From positions 1-64,000 of the forward strand of contig NW_027051078.1 in NCBI RefSeq assembly GCF_954871325.1: a DNA stretch of 64,000 nt, written 5' to 3'. The notes beneath the pieces are model-generated. The model saw only the letters and a program-made list of their open reading frames with translations. It was not told where the DNA came from and made no database searches. Source of the stretch: Gordionus sp. m RMFG-2023. Taxonomy: Eukaryota > Nematomorpha > Gordioida > Chordodea > Parachordodidae. Below, piece after piece: positions 11,185 through 24,480 of the stretch (within the stretch, counting starts at the first letter, position 1; each line of letters opens with the position of its first letter). Position numbers and translations under genes: made by a program.

Positions 11185-12330
11185 TGCGAAAAAAGCGCCA
11201 GTACAAATTAAATTGAAACGATAAATCGTTGGGGAATTATATTGTTAAAGCGAAAAAAGCGCCAGTACAAATTAAATTGAAACGATAAATCGTTGGGGAA
11301 TTATATTGTTAAAGCGAAAAAAGCGCTAGTACAAATTAAATTGAAACGATAAATCGTTGTTAAAGCGAAAAAAGCGCTAGTACTAATTAAATTGAAACGA
11401 TAAATCGTTGGAAAATTATATTGTTAAAGCGAAAAAAGCGCCAGTACAAATAAAATCGAAACGATAAATCGTTGGGAAATTATATTGTTAAAGCGAAAAA
11501 AGCGCTAGTACAAATTAAATTGAAACGATAAATCGTTGTTAAAGCGAAAAAAGCGCTAATACTAATTAAATTGAAACGATAAATCGTTGGGAAATTATAT
11601 TGTTAAAGCGAAAAAAGCGCCAGTACAAATTAAATTGAAACGATAAATCGTTGGAAAATTATATTGTTAAAGCGAAAAAAGCGCCAGTACAAATTAAATT
11701 GAAACGATAAATCGTTGGGGAATTATATTGTTAAAGCGAAAAAAGCGCTAGTACAAATTAAATTGAAACGATAAATCGTTGTTAAAGCGAAAAAAGCGCT
11801 AGTACTAATTAAATTGAAACGATAAATCGTTGGGGAATTATATTGTTAAAGCGAAAAAAGCGCCAGTACAAATTAAATTGAAACGATAAATCGTTGGAAA
11901 ATTATATTGTTAAAGCGAAAAAAGCGCCAGTACAAATTAAATTGAAACGATAAATCGTTGGAGAATTATATTGTTAAAGCGAAAAAAGCGTCAGTACAAA
12001 TTAAATTGAAACGAGAAATCGTTGTTAAAGCGAAAAAAGCGCTAGTACTAATTAAATTGAAACGATAAATCGTTCGCGAATTATATTGTTAAAGCGAAAA
12101 AAGCGATAGTACATATTAAATTGAAACGATAAATCGTTGGAAAATTATATTGTTAAAGCGAAAAAAGCGCTAGTACTAATTAAATTGAAACGATAAATCG
12201 TTGGGGAATTATATTATTAAAGCGAAAAAAGCGCTAGTACAAATTAAATTGAAATAAATCGTTGTTAAAGCGAAAAAAGCGCTAGTACTAATTAAATTGA
12301 AACGATAAATCGTTGGGAAATTATATTGTT
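11185..12330 (+). repeat. Partial second super-unit
   Basis: The order restarts with TTAATGCG at 11185 and continues through AAATAAAATCG (11457), GCTAATACT (11559), GAGAATT and GCGTCAG, AACGAGAAATCG (12015) and TTCGCGAA. It differs from the first unit by one extra short monomer, so offsets change from 3,338 to 3,389 bp. It ends near a damaged dyad, TTGAAATAAATCG (12250), after which the variant order is lost. The same end, with the same damage, is found at 63814. Confidence 0.78.
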
Positions 12331-12579
12331 AAAGCGAAAAAAGCGCCAGTACAAATTAAATTGAAACGATAAATCGTTGGGGAATTATATTGTTAAAGCG
12401 AAAAAAGCGCTAGTACAAATTTAATTGAAACGATAAATCGTTGGGAAATTATATTGTTAAAGCGAAAAAAGCGCCAGTACAAATTAAATTGAAACGATAA
12501 ATCGTTGGGGAATTATATTGTTAAAGCGAAAAAAGCGCCAGTACAAATTAAATTGAAACGATAAATCGTTGGGGAATTA

Positions 12580-13250
12580 TATTGTTAAAGCGAAAAAAGC
12601 GCTAGTACAAATTAAATTGAAACGATAAATCGTTGTTAAAGCGAAAAAAGCGCTAGTACTAATTAAATTGAAACGATAAATCGGTGGAAAATTATATTGT
12701 TAAAGCGAAAAAAGCGCTAGTACAAATTAAATTGAAACGATAAATCGTTGTTAAAGCGAAAAAAGCGCTAGTACTAATAAAATTGAAAGGATAAATCGTT
12801 CGCGAATTATATTGTTAAAGCGAAAAAAGCGATAGTACATATTAAATTGAAACGATAAATCATTGGAAAATTATATTGTTAAAGCGAAAAAAGCGCTAGT
12901 ACTAATTAAATTGAAACGATAAATCGTTGGGGAATTATATTATTAAAGCGAAAAAAGCGCTAGTACAAATTAAATTGAAACGATAAATCGTTGAGGAATT
13001 ATATTGTTAAAGCGAAAAAAGCGCTAGTACAAATTAAATTGAAACGATAAATCGTTGTTAAAGCGAAAAAAGCGCTAGTACTAATTAAATTGAAACGATA
13101 AATCGTTGGAAAATTATATTGTTAAAGCGAAAAAAGCGCCAGTACAAATTAAATTGAAACGATAAATCGTTGGGGATTTATATTGTTAAAGCGAAAAAAG
13201 CGCTAGTACAAATTAAATTGAAACGATAAATCGTTGGGAAATTATATTGT
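12580..13250 (+). repeat. Third copy of the 4.2-4.9 kb block
   Basis: Offset 8,377 from the 4.2-kb block holds across the CGGTGG unit, the AATAAAATTGAAAGG/CGCG unit, the ACATATT unit with ATCATTGG and the GGGGATTTAT linker near 13170. The 4.5-kb copy has lost four bases (GAAAAAAGAGTAC) that this copy keeps (GCGCTAGTAC). In that respect this copy is closer to the ancestral state. Confidence 0.75.
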
Positions 13251-13491
13251 TAAAGCGAAAAAAGCGCTAGTACAAATTAAATTGAAACGATAAATCGTTG
13301 TTAAAGCGAAAAAAGCGCTAGTACTAATTAAATTGAAACGATAAATCGTTGGGAAATTATATTGTTAAAGCGAAAAAAGCGCCAGTACAAATTAAATTGA
13401 AACGATAAATCGTTGGGGAATTATATTGTTAAAGCGAAAAAAGCGCCAGTACAAATTAAATTGAAACGATAAATCGTTGGGGAATTATATT

Positions 13492-13782
13492 GTTAAAGCG
13501 AAAAAAGCGCTAGTACAAATTAAATTGAAACGATAAATCGTTGTTAAAGCGAAAAAAGCGCTAGTACTAATTAAATTGAAACGATAAATCGTTGGAAAAT
13601 TATATTGTTAAAGCGAAAAAAGCGCCAGTACAAATTAAATTGAAACGATAAATCGTTGGGGAATTATATTGTTAAAGCGAAAAAAGCGCTAGTACAAATT
13701 AAATTGAAACGATAAATCGTTAAAGCGAAAAAAGCGCTAGTACTAATTAAATTGAAACGATAAATCGTTGGGAAATTATATT
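13492..13782 (+). repeat. 291-bp higher-order repeat (5-mer)
   Basis: The order is short, long CT/T/GGAA, long CC/A/GGGG, 48-bp unit, long CT/T/GGGA, total 51+64+64+48+64 bp. It is followed directly by the 49-bp truncated unit at 13783, as is the copy at 57404-57694. A near copy at 19553 ends instead in a unit with AAATCTTTGGGG. Confidence 0.85.
13671..13718 (+). repeat. 48-bp monomer (GTTGTT collapsed to GTT)
   Basis: The unit ends AAATC and runs straight into GTTAAAG, so one of the two GTT triplets at the normal short-unit junction is missing. Other copies are at 19732-19779, 20698-20745, 21104-21151, 21395-21442, 21941-21988, 57228-57275 and 57583-57630. It always precedes a long AGTACTAA unit and is a fixed member of the 291-bp higher-order repeat. 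Its restriction to a few places makes it a useful subfamily tag. Confidence 0.88.
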
Positions 13783-16700
13783 GTTAAAGCGAAAAAAGCG
13801 CCAGTACAAATTAAATTGAAACGATTATATTGTTAAAGCGAAAAAAGCGTTAGTACTAATTAAATTGAAACGATAAATCGTTGGGGAATTATATTATTAA
13901 AGCGAAAAAAGGGCTAGTACTAATTAAATTGAAACGATAAATCGTTGGGAAATTATATTGTTAAAGCGAAAAAAGCGCCAGTACAAATTAAATTGAAACG
14001 ATAAATCGTTGGGGAATTATATTGTTAAAGCGAAAAAAGCGCTAGTACAAATTAAATTGAAACGATAAATCGTTGGGAAATTATATTGTTAAAGCGAAAA
14101 TAGCGCCAGTACAAATTAAATTGAAACGATAAATCGTTGGGGAATTATATTGTTAAAGCGAAAAAAGCGCTAGAACAAATTAAATTGAAACGATAAATCG
14201 TTGTTAAAGCGAAAAAAGCGCTAGTACTAATTATATTGAAACGATAAATCGTTGGGAAATTATATTGTTAAAGCGAAAAAAGCGCCAGTACAAATTAAAT
14301 TGAAACGATAAATCGTTGGGGATTTATATTGTTAAAGCGAAAAAAGCGCTAGTACAAATTAAATTGAAACGCTAAATCGTTGGGGAATTATATTGTTAAA
14401 GCGAAAAAAGCGCTAGTACAAATTAAATTGAAACGATAAATCGTTGTTAAAGCGAAAAAAGCGCTAGTACTAATTAAATTGAAACGATAAATCGTTGGGG
14501 AATTATATTGTTAAAGCGAAAAAAGCGTTAGTACTAATTAAATTGAAACGATAAATCGTTGGGGAATTATATTATTAAAGCGAAAAAAGCGCTAGTACAA
14601 ATTAAATTGAAACGATAAATCGTTGTTAAAGCGAAAAAAGCGCTAGTACTAATTAAATTGAAACGATAAATCGTTGGAAAATTATATTGTTAAAGCGAAA
14701 AAAGCGCTAGTACTAATTAAATTGAAACGATAAATCGTTGGGGAATTATATTATTAAAGCGAAAAAAGCGCTAGTACAAATTAAATTGAAACGATAAATC
14801 GTTGTTAAAGCGAAAAAAGCGCTAGTACTAATTAAATTGAAACGATAAATCGTTTGCGAATTATATTGTTAAAGCGAAAAAAGCGATAGTACATATTAAA
14901 TTGAAACGATAAATCGTTGGAAAATTATATTGTTAAAGCGAAAAAAGCGCTAGTACTAATTAAATTGAAACGATAAATCGTTGGGGAATTATATTATTAA
15001 AGCGAGCGCTAGTACAAATTAAATTGAAACGATAAATCGTTGTTAAAGCGAAAATAGCGCTAGTTCTAATTAAATTGAAACGATAAATCGTTGGAAAATT
15101 ATATTGTTAAAGCGAAAAAAGCGCCAGTACAAATTAAATTGAAACGATAAATCGTTGGGGATTTATATTGTTAAAGCGAAAAAAGCGCTAGTACAAATTA
15201 AATTGAAACGCTAAATCGTTGGGGAATTATATTGTTAAAGCGAAAAAAGCGCTAGTACAAATTAAATTGAAACGATAAATCGTTGTTAAAGCGAAAAAAG
15301 CGCTAGTACTAATTAAATTGAAACGATAAATCGTTGGGGAATTATATTGTTAAAGCGAAAAAAGCGTTAGTACTAATTAAATTGAAACGATAAATCGTTG
15401 GGGAATTATATTATTAAAGCGAAAAAAGCGCTAGTACAAATTAAATTGAAACGATAAATCGTTGTTAAAGCGAAAAAAGCGCTAGTACTAATTAAATTGA
15501 AACGATAAATCGTTGGAAAATTATATTGTTAAAGCGAAAAAAGCGCCAGTACAAATTAAATTGAAACGATTATATTGTTAAAGCGAAAAAAGCGTTAGTA
15601 GTAATTAAATTGAAACGATAAATCGTTGGGGAATTATATTATTAAAGCGAAAAAAGCGCTAGTACTAATTAAATTGAAACGATAAATCGTTGGGAAATTA
15701 TATTGTTAAAGCGAAAAAAGCGCCAGTACAAATTAAATTGAAACGATAAATCGTTGGGGAATTATATTGTTAAAGCGAAAAAAGCGCTAGTACAAATTAA
15801 ATTGTAACGATAAATCGTTGTTAAAGCGAAAAAAGCGCTAGTACTAATTAAATTGAAACGATAAATCGTTGGGAAATTATATTGTTAAAGCGAAAAAAGC
15901 GCCAGTACAAATTAAATTGAAACGATAAATCGTTGGGGAATTATATTGTTAAAGCGAAAAAAGCGCCAGTACAAATTAAATTGAAACGATAAATCGTTGG
16001 GGAATTATATTGTTAAAGCGAAAAAAGCGCCAGTACTAATTAAATTGAAACGATAAATCGTTGGGGAATTATATTGTTAAAGCGAAAAAAGCGCTAGTAC
16101 AAATTAAATTGTAACGATAAATCGTTGTTAAAGCGAAAAAAGCGCTAGTACTAATTAAATTGAAACGATAAATCGTTGGGAAATTATATTGTTAAAGCGA
16201 AAAAAGCGCCAGTACAAATTAAATTGAAACGATAAATCGTTGGGGAATTATATTGTTAAAGCGAAAAAAGCGCCAGTACAAATTAAATTGAAACGATAAA
16301 TCGTTGGGGAATTATATTGTTAAAGCGAAAAAAGCGCTAGTACAAATTAAATTGAAACGATAAATCGTTGTTAAAGCGAAAAAAGCGCTAGTACTAATTA
16401 AATTGAAACGATAAATCGTTGGGAAATTATATTGTTAAAGCGAAAAAAGCGCCAGTACAAATTAAATTGAAACGATAAATCGTTGGGGAATTATATTGTT
16501 AAAGCGAAAAAAGCGCTAGTACAAATTAAATTGAAACGATAAATCGTTGGGAAATTATATTGTTAGAGCGAAAATAGCGCCAGTACAAATTAAATTGAAA
16601 CGATAAATCGTTGGGGAATTATATTGTTAAAGCGAAAAAAGCGCTTGAACAAATTAAATTGAAACGATAAATCGTTGTTAAAGCGAAAAAAGCGCTAGTA

Positions 16701-19552
16701 CTAATTAAATTGAAACGATAAATCGTTGGGAAATTATATTGTTAAAGCGAAAAAAGCGCCAGTACAAATTAAATTGAAACGATAAATCGTTGGGGAATTA
16801 TATTGTTAAAGCGAAAAAAGCGCTAGTACAAATTAAATTGAAACGATAAATCGTTGGGAAATTATATTGTTAAAGCGAAAAACGCGCTAGTACAAAATAA
16901 ATTGAAACGATAAATCGTTGAGGAATTATATTGTTAAAGCGAAAAAAGCGCTAGTACAAATTAAATTGAAACGATAAATCGTTGGAAAATTATATTGTTA
17001 AAGCGAAAAAAGCGCCAGTACAAATTAAATTGAAACATTAAATCGTTGGGGAATTATATTGTTAAAGCGAAAAAAGCGCTAGTACAAATTAAATTGAAAC
17101 GATAAATCGTTGTTAAAGCGAAAAAAGCGCTAGTACTAATTAAATTGAAACGATAAATCGTTGGAAAATTATATTGTTAAAGCGAAAAAAGCGCCAGTAC
17201 AAATTAAATTGAAACGATGAATCGTTGGGGAATTATATTGTTAAAGCGAAAAAAGCGCCAGTACAAATTAAATTGAAACGATAAATCGTTGGGGAATTAT
17301 ATTATTAAAGCGAAAAAAGCGCTAGTACAAATTAAATTGAAACGATAAATCGTTGTTAAAGCGAAAAAAGCGCTAGTACTAATTAAATTGAAACGATAAA
17401 TCGTTGGGGAATTATATTGTTAAAGCGAAAAAAGCGCTAGTACTAATTAAATTGAAACGATAAATCGTTGGGGAATTATATTGTTAAAGCGAAAAAAGCG
17501 CTAGTACTAATTAAATTGAAACGATAAATCGTTGGGAAATTATATTGTTAAAGCGAAAAAAGCGCCAATACAAATTCAATTGAAACGATAAATCGTTGGG
17601 AAATTATATTGTTAAAGCGAAAAAAGCGCCAGTACAAATTAAATTGAAACGATAAAACGTTGTTAAAGCGAAAAAAGCGCTAGTACTAATTAAATTGAAA
17701 CGATAAATCGTTGGAAATTATATTGTTAAAGCGAAAAAAGCGCCAGTACAAATTAAATTGAAATGATAAATCGTTGGGAAATTATATTGTTAAAGCGAAA
17801 AAAGCGCTAGTACTAATTAAATTGAAACGATAAATCGTTGTTAAGCGAAAAAAGCGCTAGTACTAATTAAATTGAAACGATAAATCGTTGGGAAATTATA
17901 TTGTTAAAGCGAAAAAAGCGCCAGTACAAATTAAATTGAAACGATAAATCGTTGGGGAATTATATTGTTAAAGCGAAAAAAGCGCTAGTACAAATTAAAT
18001 TGTAACGATAAATCGTTGTTAAAGCGAAAAAAGCGCTAGTACTAATTAAATTGAAACGATAAATCGTTGGGAAATTATATTGTTAAAGCGAAAAAAGCGC
18101 CAGTACAAATTAAATTGAAACGATAAATCGTTGGGGAATTATATTGTTAAAGCGAAAAAAGCGCCAGTACAAATTAAATTGAAACGATAAATCGTTGGGG
18201 AATTATATTGTTAAAGCGAAAAAAGCGCTAGTACAAATTAAATTGAAACGATAAATCGTTGTTAAAGCGAAAAAAGCGCTAGTACTAATTAAATTGAAAC
18301 GATAAATCGTTGGGAAATTATATTGTTAAAGCGAAAAAAGCGCCAGTACAAATTAAATTGAAACGATAAATCGTTGGGGAATTATATTGTTAAAGCGAAA
18401 AAAGCGCTAGTACAAATTAAATTGAAACGATAAATCGTTGGGAAATTATATTGTTAAAGCGAAAATAGCGCCAGTACAAATTAAATTGAAACGATAAATC
18501 GTTGGGGAATTATATTGTTAAAGCGAAAAAAGCGCTAGAACAAATTAAATTGAAACGATAAATCGTTGTTAAAGCGAAAAAAGCGCTAGTTCTAATTAAA
18601 TTGAAACGATAAATCGTTGGAAAATTATATTGTTAAAGCGAAAAAAGCGCCAGTACAAATTAAATTGAAACGATAAATCGTTGGGGATTTATATTGTTAA
18701 AGCGAAAAAAGCGCTAGTACAAATTAAATTGAAACGCTAAATCGTTGGGAAATTATATTGTTAAAGCGAAAAAAGCGCTAGTACAAATTAAATTGAAACG
18801 ATAAATCGTTGTTAAAGCGAAAAAAGCGCTAGTACTAATTAAATTGAAACGATAAATCGTTGGGGAATTATATTGTTAAAGCGAAAAAAGCGTTAGTACT
18901 AATTAAATTGAAACGATAAATCGTTGGGGAATTATATTATTAAAGCGAAAAAAGCGCCAGTACAAATTAAATTGAAACGATAAATCGTTGGGGAATTATA
19001 TTGTTAAAGCGAAAAAAGCGCTAGTACAAATTAAATTGTAACGATAAATCGTTGTTAAAGCGAAAAAAGCGCTAGTACTAATTAAATTGAAACGATAAAT
19101 CGTTGGGAAATTATATTGTTAAAGCGAAAAAAGCGCCAGTACAAATTAAATTGAAACGATAAATCGTTGGGGAATTATATTGTTAAAGCGAAAAAAGCGC
19201 CAGTACAAATTAAATTGAAACGATAAATCGTTGGGGAATTATATTGTTAAAGCGAAAAAAGCGCCAGTACTAATTAAATTGAAACGATAAATCGTTGGGG
19301 AATTATATTGTTAAAGCGAAAAAAGCGCTAGTACAAATTAAATTGTAACGATAAATCGTTGTTAAAGCGAAAAAAGCGCTAGTACTAATTAAATTGAAAC
19401 GATAAATCGTTGGGAAATTATATTGTTAAAGCGAAAAAAGCGCCAGTACAAATTAAATTGAAACGATAAATCGTTGGGGAATTATATTGTTAAAGCGAAA
19501 AAAGCGCCAGTACAAATTAAATTGAAACGATAAATCGTTGGGGAATTATATT
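13783..19552 (+). repeat. Mosaic of blocks shared with other parts of the array
   Basis: Regular satellite with pieces recognisable elsewhere. Bases 15528-16011 follow 244-727 closely at offset 15,284, starting from the 49-bp unit. An AAAATAG unit lies at 14088 and another, with GTTAGAGCG, at 16562. A run with AACGCGCTAG, AACATTAAATCG and GATGAATCG lies at about 16.87-17.25 kb and is shared with about 5.8, 19.9, 51.5 and 56.1 kb. The linker at about 14,850 reads TTTGCGAA, a one-base departure from the TTCGCGAA family. No gene or foreign DNA is present. Confidence 0.75.
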
Positions 19553-20518
19553 GTTAAAGCGAAAAAAGCGCTAGTACAAATTAAATTGAAACGATAAATC
19601 GTTGTTAAAGCGAAAAAAGCGCTAGTACTAATTAAATTGAAACGATAAATCGTTGGAAAATTATATTGTTAAAGCGAAAAAAGCGCCAGTACAAATTAAA
19701 TTGAAACGATAAATCGTTGGGGAATTATATTGTTAAAGCGAAAAAAGCGCTAGTACAAATTAAATTGAAACGATAAATCGTTAAAGCGAAAAAAGCGCTA
19801 GTACTAATTAAATTGAAACGATAAATCTTTGGGGAATTTTATTGTTAAAGCGAAAAAAGCGCTAGTAAATTAAATTGAAACGATAAATCGTTGGGGAATT
19901 ATATTATTAAAGCGAAAAACGCGCTAGTACAAAATAAATTGAAACGATAAATCGTTGAGGAATTATATTGTTAAAGCGAAAAAAGCGCTAGTACAAATTA
20001 AATTGAAACGATAAATCGTTGGAAAATTATATTGTTAAAGCGAAAAAAGCGCCAGTACAAATTAAATTGAAACATTAAATCGTTGGGGAATTATATTGTT
20101 AAAGCGAAAAAAGCGCTAGGACAAATTAAATTGAAACGATAAATCGTTGTTAAAGCGAAAAAAGCGCTAGTACTAATTAAATTGAAACGATAAATCGTTG
20201 GAAAATTATATTGTTAAAGCGAAAAAAGCGCCAGTACAAATTAAATTGAAACGATGAATCGTTGGGGAATTATATTGTTAAAGCGAAAAAAGCGCCAGTA
20301 CAAATTAAATTGAAACGATAAATCGTTGGGGAATTATATTATTAAAGCGAAAAAAGCGCTAGTACAAATTAAATTGAAACGATAAATCGTTGTTAAAGCG
20401 AAAAAAGCGCTAGTACTAATTAAATTGAAACGATAAATCGTTGGAATTTATATTGTTAAAGCGAAAAAAGCGCTAGTACTAATTAAATTGAAACGATAAA
20501 TCGTTGGGAAATTATATT

Positions 20519-21506
20519 GTTAAAGCGAAAAAAGCGCTAGTACTAATTAAATTGAAACGATAAATCGTTGTTAAAGCGAAAAAAGCGCTAGTACTAATTA
20601 AATTGAAACGATAAATCGTTGGAAAATTATATTGTTAAAGCGAAAAAAGCGCCAGTACAAATTAAATTGAAACGATAAATCGTTGGGGAATTATATTGTT
20701 AAAGCGAAAAAAGCGCTAGTACAAATTAAATTGAAACGATAAATCGTTAAAGCGAAAAAAGCGCTAGTACTAATTAAATTGAAACGATAAATCGTTGGGA
20801 AATTATATTGTTAAAGCGAATAAAGCGCTAGTACAAATTAAATTGAAACGATAAATCGTTGTTAAAGCGAAAAAAGCGCCAGTACAAATTAAATTGAAAT
20901 GATAAATCGTTGGGAAATTATATTGTTAAAGCGAAAAAAGCGCTAGTACTAATTAAATTGAAACGATAAATCGTTGTTAAAGCGAAAAAAGCGCTAGTAC
21001 TAATTAAATTGAAACGATAAATCGTTGGAAAATTATATTGTTAAAGCGAAAAAAGCGCCAGTACAAATTAAATTGAAACGATAAATCGTTGGGGAATTAT
21101 ATTGTTAAAGCGAAAAAAGCGCTAGTACAAATTAAATTGAAACGATAAATCGTTAAAGCGAAAAAAGCGCTAGTACTAATTAAATTGAAACGATAAATCG
21201 TTGGGAAATTATATTGTTAAAGCGAATAAAGCGCTAGTACAAATTAAATTGAAACGATAAATCGTTGTTAAAGCGAAAAAAGCGCTAGTACTAATTAAAT
21301 TGAAACGATAAATCGTTGGAAAATTATATTGTTAAAGCGAAAAAAGCGCCAGTACAAATTAAATTGAAACGATAAATCGTTGGGGAATTATATTGTTAAA
21401 GCGAAAAAAGCGCTAGTACAAATTAAATTGAAACGATAAATCGTTAAAGCGAAAAAAGCGCTAGTACTAATTAAATTGAAACGATAAATCGTTGGGAAAT
21501 TATATT
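20519..21506 (+). repeat. 291-bp higher-order repeats, three copies
   Basis: Copies are at 20519-20809, 20925-21215 and 21216-21506; the first two are separated by a 115-bp pair (one short, one long unit with AAATGATAAATC). Each copy has the 48-bp unit in fourth place (20698, 21104, 21395). The GCGAATAAAGCGCT tag starts the pair at 20810 and the third copy at 21216, which are 406 bp apart. Confidence 0.87.
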
Positions 21507-24480
21507 GTTAAAGCGAAAAAAGCGCCAGTACAAATTAAATTGAAACGATAAATCGTTGGGGAATTATATTGTTAAAGCGAAAAAGCGCCAGTACTAATTA
21601 AATTGAAACGATAAATCGTTGGGGAATTATATTGTTAAAGCGAAAAAAGCGCTAGTACAAATTAAATTGAAACGATAAATCGTTGTTAAAGCGAAAAAAG
21701 CGCTAGTACTAATTAAATTGAAACGATAAATCGTTGGAAAATTATATTGTTAAAGCGAAAAAAGCGCTAGTACAAATTAAATTGAAACGATAAATCGTTG
21801 GGAAATTATATTGTTAAAGCGAAAAAAGCGCTAGTACTAATTAAATTGAAACGATAAATCGTTGGAAAATTATATTGTTAAAGCGAAAAAAGCGCCAGTA
21901 CAAATTAAATTGAAACGATAAATCGTTGGGAAATTATATTGTTAAAGCGAAAAAAGCGCTAGTACAAATTAAATTGAAACGATAAATCGTTAAAGCGAAA
22001 AAAGCGCTAGTACTAATTAAATTGAAACGATAAATCGTTGGGAAATTATATTGTTAAAGCGAAAAAAGCGCCAGTACAAATTAAATTGAAACGATTATAT
22101 TGTTAAAGCGAAAAAAGCGTTAGTACTAATTAAATTGACGATAAATCGTTGGGGAATTATATTATTAATGCGAAAAAAGCGCTAGTACTAATTAAATTGA
22201 AACGATAAATCGTTGGGAAATTATATTGTTAAAGCGAAAAAAGCGCCAGTACAAATTAAATTGAAACGATAAATCGTTGGGGAATTATATTGTTAAAGCG
22301 AAAAAAGCGCTAGTACAAATTAAATTGTAACGATAAATCGTTGTTAAAGCGAAAAAAGCGCTAGTACTAATTAAATTGAAACGATAAATCGTTGGGAAAT
22401 TATATTGTTAAAGCGAAAAAAGCGCCAGTACAAATTAAATTGAAACGATAAATCGTTGGGGAATTATATTGTTAAAGCGAAAAAAGCGCCAGTACAAATT
22501 AAATTGAAACGATAAATCGTTGGGGAATTATATTGTTAAAGCGAAAAAAGCGCCAGTACAAATTAAATTGAAACGATAAATCGTTGGGGAATTATATTGT
22601 TAAAGCGAAAAAAGCGCCAGTACAAATTAAATTGAAACGATAAATCGTTGGGAAATTATATTGTTAAAGCGAAAAAAGCGCCAGTACAAATTAAATTGAA
22701 ACGATAAATCGTTGTTAAAGCGAAAAAAGCGCTAGTACTAATTAAATTGAAACGATAAATCATTCGCGAATTATATTGTTAAAGCGAAAAAAGCGATAGT
22801 ACATATTAAATTGAAACGATAAATCGTTGGAAAATTATATTGTTAAAGCGAAAAAAGCGCTAGTACTAATTAAATTGAAACGATAAATCGTTGGGGAATT
22901 ATATTATTAAAGCGAAAAAAGCGCTAGTACAAATTAAATTGAAACGATAAATCGTTGAGGAATTATATTGTTAAAGCGAAAAAAGCGTTAGTACAAATTA
23001 AATTGAAACGATAAATCGTTGTTAAAGCGAAAAAAGGCTAGTTCTAATTAAATTGAAACGATAAATCGTTGGAAAATTATATTGTTAAAGCGAAAAAAGC
23101 GCCAGTACAAATTAAATTGAAACGATAAATCGTTGGGGATTTATATTGTTAAAGCGAAAAAAGCGCTAGTACAAATTAAATTGAAACGCTAAATCGCTGG
23201 GGAATTATATTGTTAAAGCGAAAATAGCGCCAGTACAAATTAAATTGAAACGATAAATCGTTGGGGAATTATATTGTTAAAGCGAAAAAAGCGTTAGTAC
23301 TTAAATTGAAACGATAAATCGTTGGGGAATTATATTATTAAAGCGAAAAAAGCGCTAGTACTAATTAAATTGAAACGATAAATCGTTGGGAAATTATATT
23401 GTTAAAGCGAAAATAGCGCCAGTACAAATTAAATTGAAACGATAAATCGTTGGGGAATTATATTGTTAAAGCGAAAAAAGCGCCAGTACAAATTAAATTG
23501 AAACGATAAATCGTTGGGGAATTATATTGTTAAAGCGAAAAAAGCGCTAGTACAAATTAAATTGTAACGATAAATCGTTGTTAAAGCGAAAAAAGCTCTA
23601 GTACTAATTAAATTGAAACGATAAATCGTTGGGAAATTATATTGTTAAAGCGAATGGGGAATTATATTGTTAAAGCGAAAAAAGCGCTAGAACAAATAAA
23701 ATTGAAACGATAAATCGTTGTTAAAGCGAAAAAAGGGCTAGTACTAATTAAATTGAAACGATAAATCGTTGGGAAATTATATTGTTAAAGCGAAAAAAGC
23801 GCCAGTACAAATTAAATTGAAACGATAAATCGTTGTTAAAGCGAAAAAAGCGCTAGTACTAATTAAATTGAAACGATAAATCATTCGCGAATTATATTGT
23901 TAAAGCGAAAAAAGCGATAGTACATATTAAATTGAAACGATAAATCGTTGGAAAATTATATTGTTAAAGCGAAAAAAGCGCTAGTACTAATTAAATTGAA
24001 ACGATAAATCGTTGGGGAATTATATTATTAAAGCGAAAAAAGCGCTAGTACAAATTAAATTGAAACGATAAATCGTTGAGGAATTATATTGTTAAAGCGA
24101 AAAAAGCGTTAGTACAAATTAAATTGAAACGATAAATCGTTGTTAAAGCGAAAAAAGCGCTAGTTCTAATTAAATTGAAACGATAAATCGTTGGGAAATT
24201 ATATTGTTAAAGCGAAAAAAGCGTCAGTACAAATTAAATTGAAACGATAAATCGTTGGGGATTTATATTGTTAAAGCGAAAAAAGCGCTAGTACAAATTA
24301 AATTGAAACGATAAATCGTTGTTAAAGCGAAAAAAGCGCTAGTTCTAATTAAATTGAAACGATAAATCGTTGGAAAATTATATTGTTAAAGCGAAAAAAG
24401 CGCCAGTACAAATTAAATTGAAACGATAAATCGTTGGGGAATTATATTGTTAAAGCGAAAAAAGCGCTAGTACAAATTAA
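21507..24480 (+). repeat. Mosaic stretch with two CGCG clusters
   Basis: It includes a 48-bp unit at 21941, the 49-bp unit at 22053 and a following TT-type unit that has lost two bases (TTGACGATAAATC, ending 22163). The next unit begins ATTAATGCG. Two similar clusters near 22.69-23.2 and 23.79-24.3 kb each run through ATCATTCGCGAA, a GCGATAGTACAT unit and GTTCTAATT. They look like a local duplication of about 1.1 kb. The 25-bp remnant lies between them. Confidence 0.72.
23644..23668 (+). repeat. 25-bp monomer remnant
   Basis: This is the shortest unit I found. It joins GTTAAAGCGAA directly to TGGGGAATTATATT, an internal deletion of 39 bp that removes the variable sites and the whole dyad. 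It appears only once in the window, so it is probably younger than the 45-, 48- and 49-bp forms that have been copied. Its neighbours are ordinary: a long GGGA unit before it and a short unit carrying GCTAGAACAA after it. Confidence 0.85.

Noticed and set aside
23644-23668. Insertion-site scar of a mobile element
   Set aside because: It is a plain internal 39-bp deletion of one unit. No added bases or duplicated target are present.
13783-24480. Transposon insertion in the mosaic regions
   Set aside because: The irregular stretches are made of ordinary units in unusual order. No terminal repeats, target-site duplications or unique sequence occur.
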